Shown: positions 56,914-64,000 of the stretch, one piece after another
Layout of the letters: the number at the start of each line of letters is the position of its first letter
Numbering within the stretch: position 1 is the first letter of the stretch
NCBI RefSeq assembly: GCF_027887165.1
Contig: NC_077230.1
Span: forward strand, 29,808,351 to 29,872,350
DNA length: 64,000 bases
Direction of reading: 5' to 3'
Source of the DNA: Monodelphis domestica
Taxonomy: Eukaryota > Chordata > Mammalia > Didelphimorphia > Didelphidae
Notes under the pieces: generated by a model
What the model was told of the DNA's origin: nothing
The model's database searches: none
What the model saw: only the letters and a program-made list of their open reading frames with translations
Position numbers and translations under genes: made by a program

Positions 56914-59414
56914 TTTTAATTATTTTTTATTGTTTATTTACTTATTTTAAGTATTTTTCCATAATACATGATTCATATTCTTTCCCTCCCCCTCCCAGAG
57001 TCAAGAAGCAATTCCATCTATTATCACTCAATATATGTTTCCATCCTGCTCTATTCTCTTTTACTCCATTCCTCACCAGTGTTTTTTTTTTATCATCCTC
57101 AACTTCCTCTTCCCTCCAATTACCTCCTCCTTCCCTTGTCTTATTCCCCTTCTACTTCTCTATAGGGTAAGATAGAATTCTATAACTCAATGAGTAAATG
57201 TATTTTCCCCCTGATCCAGTTATGATTAGAGTAAACTTTAAGCATTGTCTGTAAACACCCTAATCCTCCTCTCCCCATAATAATTTTCACACTTCTTTAT
57301 GTTATATAATTTACCCCATTCTCCCTTCCCTTTTCTCTCAGTGCAATCCTCTTTTTCAATACTTGATTTTATTTTACTTATCATATCATCATAATCAGCT
57401 TACTTCCTTACCCTCTTCTTAAAATATATTCCTTTTATCTATTCTCCTACTAAGAGTAATATTTGAGAATTACAGATATCCTCTTTCTATACAGAAATAC
57501 AGACATTTTTACTTTAATGAGTCCCTTAAATTTTCTCTTTCTAATTTACCTTTTTAGGAGTTTCTTGGGTCTTGTGTTTGGACTCATTTTTTTTAAGCCT
57601 GGCTTATTCCTCAGGAATGCTTGGAAATCTATCTTATTGAATGTCCATCCCTCCACCCCTCCCCCTGAAAGAATATACTCTGTTTTGCTGGATAGGTGAC
57701 TCTGGGTGGTAAACCTAGATATTTCACCTTCCTGAATATCATATTCCATGTCCTTTAATGTAAAAGGTACTAGGCCCTCTGTCATACTGATTATAGCTCC
57801 ATGATATTTGAATTGTTTCATCCTGGCTGCTTCCAGGACTTTCTCCTTGTCTTGGGGGCTCTTGAATTTAGCAATTATATTCCTGGAAGTTATCATTTGA
57901 GGATTTCTTTCCAGAGGTAATCTGTAAATTCTTTCAATTTCTATTTCATTTTGTTGTATGAGAAAATCTGGGTGAATTTCTTTGAAAATTATTTTATGAT
58001 GATGTCCAGCCTTTTTTTTTTTTGGTTATAGTTTTCAGGTAGTCCAGCAATTCCCAAATTGTCTTTCCTGGATCTATTTTCCATATCATTTGTTTTTTGT
58101 TTTTTTTTTCATTGAGATACTTCATGTTTTCTTCTTTTTTTTTCATTTTTAAAAAATTCTGTTTCATTTTTTTCTTGATTTATCCTGAAATCATTAGTTT
58201 CTTGTTGCTCAATTTTAATTTTTAAGGCCTGATTTTTCTTCATCAGCTTCTGAGTCTCCGTTTTCATTTCTTCTTGCAGTGCTTTCATTTGTCTTCCCTG
58301 CTTTTCCTCTGCCTCTCTTAATTTTTTTGAAGTCATTTTTGAGCTCTTCCAGAATCTGTGTACAATCTATATTTTTCTTTTGGACTTTGCCTGTGTTTGC
58401 TTTGCTTTCACTGTCTCCTTCTGTGTCTATACTTTGCTCTTTGTCTCCATGAAAAATATTTAGATTTAGGTGATTTTTTTGTTGTTGTCTGTTCATTTTT
58501 CCTACCTTTCTATAGGTAGACTCTGTTCCCTAGGAGGTTAGGGTACCCTCTTAAACTTCAGTCCTTCCTTGATTCTACCCTTAGCTTTATTTCTTGGTTT
58601 CTGCTGGTTTCATTTCTTCCAAGATGATATGATGGCCTGAGGGTTAAGAACACTGAAGGCCACTTCCCACTGCTGAGTCAATTAACCGGTGAGATGCTGA
58701 TAACTTAAAGATTTGCCTCAGGCTTGGGTGTAGGCTGTTGATCTCATTCTGTGCTTGATCACATAAGGGACTGCTCAAATTATGGTCTCAGTTTTAGGGG
58801 TAAGTTATTGGTCTCACTGTGTACTTGATCATATCATGTGCACAGCTGATTGCCCTGTCCTAGGCTCTGCCCTGAGCTTTTGGCAAAAATGTTTAGATCT
58901 CCCTTGGATCTACAAACTACCCCAAACTGGATCTATGTCCTTACCATAGGCCCAGATTGGGACTCCTGGCTTCACTCTGGACCCACCCAGATCAGCCTGC
59001 TCCAGCACAGACTACCCTGGACTGGGATTCCAGACTTCCACAGGTTTAGATTTTCAAGAGGTATGTATGGGTTGGTTGGACCTCTATTTGCCCAGGCAGA
59101 GTCTCAGGGTCTAAATGTTGGTTTGGGCTCAGATTCTGAACCTGGGACAGAAAATGTAGGTTGGAGATATGTGGCTTGCTCTTCACTTCTTACTATAGTA
59201 TTGCTTACTTTGCTTCCCTCTCACCCTAAAGGCCCAGATGTTCTCTGTTTACCTTTTAGGTTTTTCTTTTCTTGAAAGTTGTTTCACTCTGCCTTCTTGT
59301 TGGTACTTTCACTCCTGTATTCCTTTTGTGTTGTTATTTTAATATTGGTTGGAGAGTATTCTCATGGGGACTCTGAGCTTCTTGGTTTTACTCCACCATC
59401 TTGGCTCTATCCCC
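56914..59414 (-). mobile_element. HAL1-like element: L1 with ORF1 but no ORF2, minus strand
   Basis: On the minus strand it starts GGGGATAGAGCCAAGATGG at 59414 and has a 5' UTR of about 0.9 kb, ORF1 remnants (58496-57546) and only about 630 bp more before the A-rich tail near 56914. Those 630 bp contain inter-ORF spacer sequence (AGAATTCTATCTTACCCTAT at about 57165-57184) and then an L1 3' UTR (GGGAAAGAATATGAATCATG). No endonuclease or reverse transcriptase is present. This is the layout of 'half-L1' (HAL1) elements, which borrow ORF2 protein from full L1s. A degenerate target duplication is possible (AGGCTAATCTTTTAA and AGGAGTCCTTTTAAA). Confidence 0.8.
57546..58496 (-). pseudogene. ORF1 remnant of the HAL1-like element
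   Basis: The frame opens with ATG at 58494-58496 (MNRQQQKNHLNLNIFHGDKE), an N terminus unlike that of L1-B. A frameshift near 58230-58330 moves the coiled coil (EEKQGRQMKALQEEMKTE, LMKKNQALKIKIEQQET) to another frame. The RRM region at about 57900-58108 is interrupted. The C-terminal part 57546-57896 is open: SRNIIAKFKSPQDKEKVLE, RMKQFKYHGAIISMTEGL and GWTFNKIDFQAFLRNKPG. These are the usual ORF1 C-terminal landmarks. It would have bound its own RNA; it is decayed. Confidence 0.85.
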
Positions 59415-60811
59415 AGGAGTCCTTTTAAAGGTTTTTATTATTATCTGGGCATAAAATCTGAAGAGTCTTATCCCACAAATTCCATATTTGGCAATACCCA
59501 ATTATTTATCCAATTAGCTAGCATTCTTCAAAAATGTGTACATATTTTCACTCACTGAGATTTATTCTTTGTCATGTAAGGCTGAACAGGGAGCCTTCCT
59601 CCCCCTATGCTTGCAGCAATTTCTGAAATGGGCTGTCAGGTGGAATAGAGCTAAACTCACTTCCCATTCATCTTTCTAGCAAAATAACAGCCTCTCTAAC
59701 TAGCTTAAGAATTTTTCTTGCTTATTAAAAAAACAGGGAAATAGCAAATTCAGCATCTACAAATACAAGTTTCTGTGACCATGTCTGTTGGGACTCCAGA
59801 ATCCAACTAGTCCTTATAAGCATGAATATAACTAATACAACATGATTTTGGTGAAATTAAAAACCACAAATCAAATGATTCCTTCCTATTAAACAAGCAA
59901 GTCCCTTTTAGAGCAAAATCTACTGTGCACCTTTCACTCAGGAAGAAAGATCCAAAGTTTGTTGCTGCTATCTCATGAGCAAGTAGAGCAAGGAAAATTT
60001 GCTTTTCTCTGTATGAGAAAAACCAAAAAATTTGAAGTTTTCATTGAAATTCTCTTCCCTCAGCATGAGAGAAATCCTTAATGAAAATCCCTATCTGTGC
60101 ACACCAAATTATCTAGATTCTTCCTGGATGTTAACTACAACAATAACAAAAATCAATAATCTGGAATACATGAATAGACCTAAAACCAAGTCAAACATGA
60201 AACAGACCACATAAAAGTGATGAGTACACAAAGAAAAGAAGTGGATCCTCCAAATGTGGAGTCTTTTGCCAGTGTTCAGAGCTATTGGGAACTTGAACGA
60301 AGGGAAGTTCAGGCAACAGTTTCAACAGTGCCCCCTGAGTACAAAGACCACAGAGATGTTTCAGCTGGAGGGACTGATATTGTATGGAATCCATCCTCAG
60401 TCTCAATGGGGTGTCAACTGAAAGAAAAAGGACTGGGCAATGTAGTCTCTCAGTAAATTTTGACTTTATTTGGTGGGCAAGACAAACAAATCAGAAACGT
60501 GCAGATTCCCCAGCTGAATCTGGGATGACAATCACTGACTTTGCAAGGTTTTTGAACGCAAAAGGAAGAACCTATAGAGTGTTTGTGTGTGTGTGTGTGT
60601 GTGTATGTACATGCGCAACTTATAGAGGTCCCTCTTCATGTAAGAAATGGGAAATCAAAATTCCCAACCTCCAGGAGCCCTTTCAGGGGCGATTCCCTCA
60701 AGTGCCTCTGATCTCTTAAGGGCTCCTGTCCTCCATGGCCTTTGGGTGACCCTCTGTTTCTTGTAGCTTCTTCCATGACTTAATTAGATATAAATTATAA
60801 AGTCACACTCC
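59415..60811. other. Unassigned sequence, possible antisense LTR-element interior
   Basis: Several short open frames (60217-60456 plus, 60191-60406 minus) show no domain I know. TTTTGACTTTATTTGGTGGG at about 60457-60476 reads AATAAAGTCAAAA on the minus strand and could be an LTR polyadenylation region, but no ends were found. A (GT)n tract lies at 60584-60604. Confidence 0.35.
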
Positions 60812-60814
60812 TAG

Positions 60815-61030
60815 GATTAAGAGAGTAACACATGATTAATATGGCAAGACCCTTAAGATTATAACTTAGGTACTGTCCCAGAAATAATTTTCTTAATCTG
60901 GTTACATGCACAGGTTTTTACCTGAGACTTTATTTTTACTATAAATCACAGAGTTGCAGAGTATTAAAATAAAAGGAATTCTTAAGCTAATACAAAGGAG
61001 TGGTTGCTTAATTAAATTTAATTCCTACTC
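60815..61030 (+). repeat. Unnamed repeat, copy 2
   Basis: The partner of 52347-52560, in the same orientation. Similarity runs from TGATTAATATGGCA to TAATTCCTACT and then fades. Confidence 0.65.
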
Positions 61031-61504
61031 TCACATGTTACTGACTGAAGCTAGAGAAAGTCACAAAACCATATTAACTGGACCTACTTCAAGTTTTTGT
61101 TAAACAGTCTCAACCTGATCCTCATTGAAGCAAGGTCATCCTTTTACATATTCCTAATCAATTCACTGACCCACTGCAGGGCTTTTCCAAATTTCTTCAT
61201 CTTTCAAATCTCCCAAAGATCCATCTTCCTTCTATTCTCTCAGCTGAGAGAAATCCTCACATTTTACTGAAAAAGCTGAAAGCTTTCAGAGAACTCCCTT
61301 GTTTCCAATGTTCCTTATCTCAATTCATTCAAATGCCTTCAATCACTTTCTCCTTCCTTTGTTTCTCATAAAGAGGCAATTCTCTTCCTTTCCAAGGAGT
61401 ATCTCTTTAAATCGACATCACAATCCATCCTATCCCATTGCTCTCACTAATTTTCAACCATTCCCTCTCTACTCCCTGAATCTTTTTCTATGTCACTTCC
61501 CTGG
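61031..61504. other. Pyrimidine-rich unassigned sequence
   Basis: No gene seen. It is rich in TTCC/CTTT on the plus strand, unlike its neighbours. Confidence 0.4.
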
Positions 61505-61930
61505 CCCCAGTCCCAAAAGCATTAAAAAATCAAGACCTGACAATGTGTGTTTTACAAGAAACACACTGAAAATGAGGGACTCAAAGGGTGAAGGTAAAGG
61601 GCTTGAGCAAAATATATTATGCCTTAGCTGATTCAAAGAAGGTAGGGGTAATAATAATGATCTATGACAGAGTTGGGGAGAAAATAGATTTAATTGGAAG
61701 AAATTAACAGGGTGACTATATTATCTTGGGGTGGGGTACTGTGGATAATAAAGTACTATCAGTATTGGACTTGTATGCACCAAGTATTATTGTATCCAGA
61801 GTTTTAAAGGAAAAAAAAAACTAAATGAGATACAAAATTAGATAAATCTAACCAAAAAATAAATAAGAAAGAAGTTAAGGAGATGAACAGAGTACTACAT
61901 GAATTAAATATTACAGAAGTCTGGAGAGCC
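61505..61930 (+). mobile_element. Old L1 ORF2 endonuclease fragment
   Basis: The translated plus strand gives DNVCFTRNTLKMRDSKGEG, aligning with TICCLQETHMKRVDTHKVR of L1-B, then a piece like LYAPSIIVSRVLKE against [14 protein letters not shown], and [18 protein letters not shown] against L1-[19 protein letters not shown]. Several breaks. It is an isolated relic with neither L1 end. Confidence 0.7.
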
Positions 61931-62250
61931 CTGACATACCTGCGTGAGGTTAATAGTAGACCTAAGCCAAAGAATACATATAATCCAAACATAGTTTTTG
62001 GTGGGACAAAAATGGTTTGGGGAACATAGATTTCCTTAATCTCACTTGTACTGATTACCTCATCCACCTCAGTCTCCTCCCCACTAATTTCCTGCAAAAC
62101 CTCCAAGTGCTACTACTGCTGTAACTCCTTCAATTCCTCTGTTGTCAGGGCGCATGTTTAAAAGTTAAGAAATTTGCCCCCCAAATAAATAATAAAGACA
62201 AAAACAAAGAAGAAACCAAAAGAAATTCAATACAGATGATCACACAGCCA
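61931..62250. other. Unassigned segment between L1 and mariner-like relics
   Basis: No element recognised. A short minus-strand open frame covers 61804-62106 without a known domain. Confidence 0.35.
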
Positions 62251-62269
62251 GATGAATACTGAACTAAAA

Positions 62270-62456
62270 GAAAAAGTCTATTGTAACTTGTGAAACTGAA
62301 CATTCCACAGGCATGAGGGTGTGAGGGTGGCAGCAGCTCGTGATTGAAATATTTGCTCGTGACTTAAAGCAAAAAATCCTTATTGTGACTGCTTGTATCT
62401 CAAATTGCTTGTGAATTAAGGTGATAATGTATCAAGGTGCCACTGTATTACATTGC
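62270..62456 (-). mobile_element. Probable mariner/Tigger-like DNA transposon terminus
   Basis: On the minus strand the piece begins TACAGTGGCACCTTGATAC, followed by CACAAGCAATTTGAGATAC and TTTAAGTCACGAGCAAATA. Mariner/Tigger-type elements often start with CAGTGGTACCT-like ends next to a TA and then show 'CTCGTAT...TCAAA' text. Only one end was found, so the call is tentative. Confidence 0.4.
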
Positions 62457-62494
62457 TAGATCAGCTGTGAAACATATGGAATATATGTAAATAA

Positions 62495-62790
62495 ATGGAA
62501 ATATACATTGAGTGGTTAAGCTTTTCATGCTCTTTGACCTAGGGGTCCCATTAGGATTAATTCCTAAGAGCATTATTGAGAGGGTAAAAAAGTTATGTAT
62601 ATCATAGAAGCTTTGTGTAAAATGACAAAAAATTGGAAATAACCCAAATGTAAAAATGGCTGAAGAGATTAGGAAATTTGAATTAAATTGATTGCATTAT
62701 ATGATTAATGACAAGTAAATATAAAGAAAAAATGGAAACCTATGAAGAGAAGAAAAGAGAATAATGCATACTTTGATTACATTTAAAAAA
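62495..62790 (+). mobile_element. Old L1 ORF2 3' end fragment
   Basis: CATGCTCTTTGACCTAGGGG corresponds to the FDPALLGLYPK region of L1 ORF2, followed by CAAAAAATTGGAAATAACCC and AAATGGCTGAAGAGATTAGG, the usual next landmarks. It is heavily diverged and possibly belongs to the same old insertion as 61505-61930. Confidence 0.65.
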
Positions 62791-64000
62791 TAATCACAAA
62801 ATCAAGAGATAAAAAATATAAAAGTAAAACAAATCCAAAGGGAACTCAAAAGCAGATGGGTTTTATATTAGCACACACATATATGTCTTTGAACAATTAT
62901 AAACAATATGGAGTTTGAAGTTTAGCACATAATTTTTAATGTATTTGATTAATTAACTGTTTTTGTTGGTAGTGATGGTTATTAAGTATATAATAAAATT
63001 ATTTGGTAAAATCTAGATCAATTCTATCTATATGTAATCAATCTCCACTCATAAAAAAGAAGTCATTCAGCAATAAACTTTTCAAAGAAAAAATATACTA
63101 ATTTTATTTTAATCCCTTTTTTCTAAGTATTTCCTAAGTATCTCTTTAGTAAATTCTTAAATATTTCCTATATACGAGGTCAAACTCAGAAATGTAGCCT
63201 ACATGATTTCCTTTATCTTATAAGAAAGCTGGATGCACTTTCATAAAGAAATCAAGTAAGTATTTATTAATTGACTACTATATTCCAGGCATATAACAAT
63301 TTCTTGGGATAAAAGGTACAAAGTACAACAGTCATCCTCAATGGCCATGACATTCTACTAAGTGATAATCCTTTCTTAAATTCCATTGTTTTTTAAAGAT
63401 TACTGATAGTTGTTTAGCAATATCATCTGCTGTCCTCTCTTTACTGTAGAATGGAGTTCATTTGGGTCAGGTAACATAAAGTCATCAAATCCAGGTACAT
63501 GTTCTTTTAATATCCCTGTCTTTTTGTTTACTATTACTTCCTTATGGACCATTATTTTCTCTCCTTTTCCATCCATCAATCATTATTCTTGGGGTGTGGG
63601 CACAGAAACAAGATAAGAACTGAACAGCTCAATCATCTTTCAAGCATCTTTTTCCATCATCACCCACCAACCAACAACTTAATCCATCTTTGATCTCCCT
63701 CTTTTTCTCTAATAAAAGAAAGATTAATTAACAACAAAATCCTTTATGCTAAACTGACTATCCCTGGCTAGCCTTAGTTGATTCTGATCTTCATTACTTT
63801 ATCACTATTTTTATGGGACTATGCCATATTATTATTTCCATTTTATATACATTCCTTTTTTTAAATCTGAAATGGTTGTTGAGCTACCTCTGTATCACAT
63901 CACATCACATCAGACAGCACACTTAATAAATGTTGCTCCAATGAGTGTTATGTAAACATTATAGATAAGGATCATTTTTTAATATCTTTCACTCTTTGGG
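62791..64000. other. Mostly unassigned AT-rich sequence
   Basis: AAGTATTTATTAATTGACTA, CTATATTCCAGGCATATAAC and GATAAAAGGTACAAAGTACA (63257-63325) look like the old repeat seen at 20.4 and 51.0 kb. A CACAT tandem run is at about 63895-63910. No gene seen. Confidence 0.4.

Noticed and set aside
58850-59275. 141-codon plus-strand frame
   Set aside because: It is antisense to the 5' UTR of the HAL1-like element and has no known domain.
60191-60456. Overlapping 70-80 codon frames on both strands
   Set aside because: No domain. The sequence may belong to an LTR element but the ends are missing.

Overview
The window looks like marsupial nuclear DNA from a gene desert. The base composition is AT-rich, there is no convincing host exon, and almost every recognisable segment is a transposable element. 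The lineage call rests on three things: marsupial-type L1 elements with a long purine-rich spacer between ORF1 and ORF2, tRNA-derived SINEs whose tails resemble RTE/BovB LINE tails, and old MIR and L2 copies. I cannot name the species.

Layout. 1-3.5 kb: AT-rich sequence with TA and GA microsatellites, one SINE and one MIR. 3.5-8.4 kb: an old LTR retroelement on the minus strand with two ~245 bp LTRs and no recognisable genes. 10.2-15.5 kb: L1-A (+), decayed and lacking the spacer and endonuclease domain. 15.8-20 kb: L2 and RTE-type relics. 20.96-22.3 kb: a solo LTR with clean ends, then an antisense LTR-like relic interrupted by a short L1. 23-28.8 kb: a diverged direct-repeat pair, SINE, MIR and L2 pieces and a complete-looking 464 bp hAT-type element. 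28.8-39.9 kb: a composite L1 block. L1-B has an intact 307-codon ORF1 and a nearly open ORF2 that stops short at its 3' end. It abuts L1-C, an older copy with a tandem-monomer 5' UTR. L1-C loses its 3' end in an inverted L1 piece, which is followed by the small minus-strand insertion L1-D. 40-55 kb: MIR, SINE and L2 relics, two LTRs and several microsatellites. 55.9-59.4 kb: an antisense LTR with a large GA tract, then a minus-strand L1 that carries ORF1 but no ORF2 (HAL1-like). 59.4-64 kb: unassigned sequence, old L1 scraps and one mariner-like terminus.

The elements do not form a pathway; the window is a stratigraphy of insertions. The points most worth a second look are the HAL1-like element, the ~219 bp monomers of L1-C, the long G-rich inter-ORF spacer of these L1s, the premature 3' end of the youngest L1, and two sets of diverged repeats I could not name. 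All similarities were judged by eye, without database searches.
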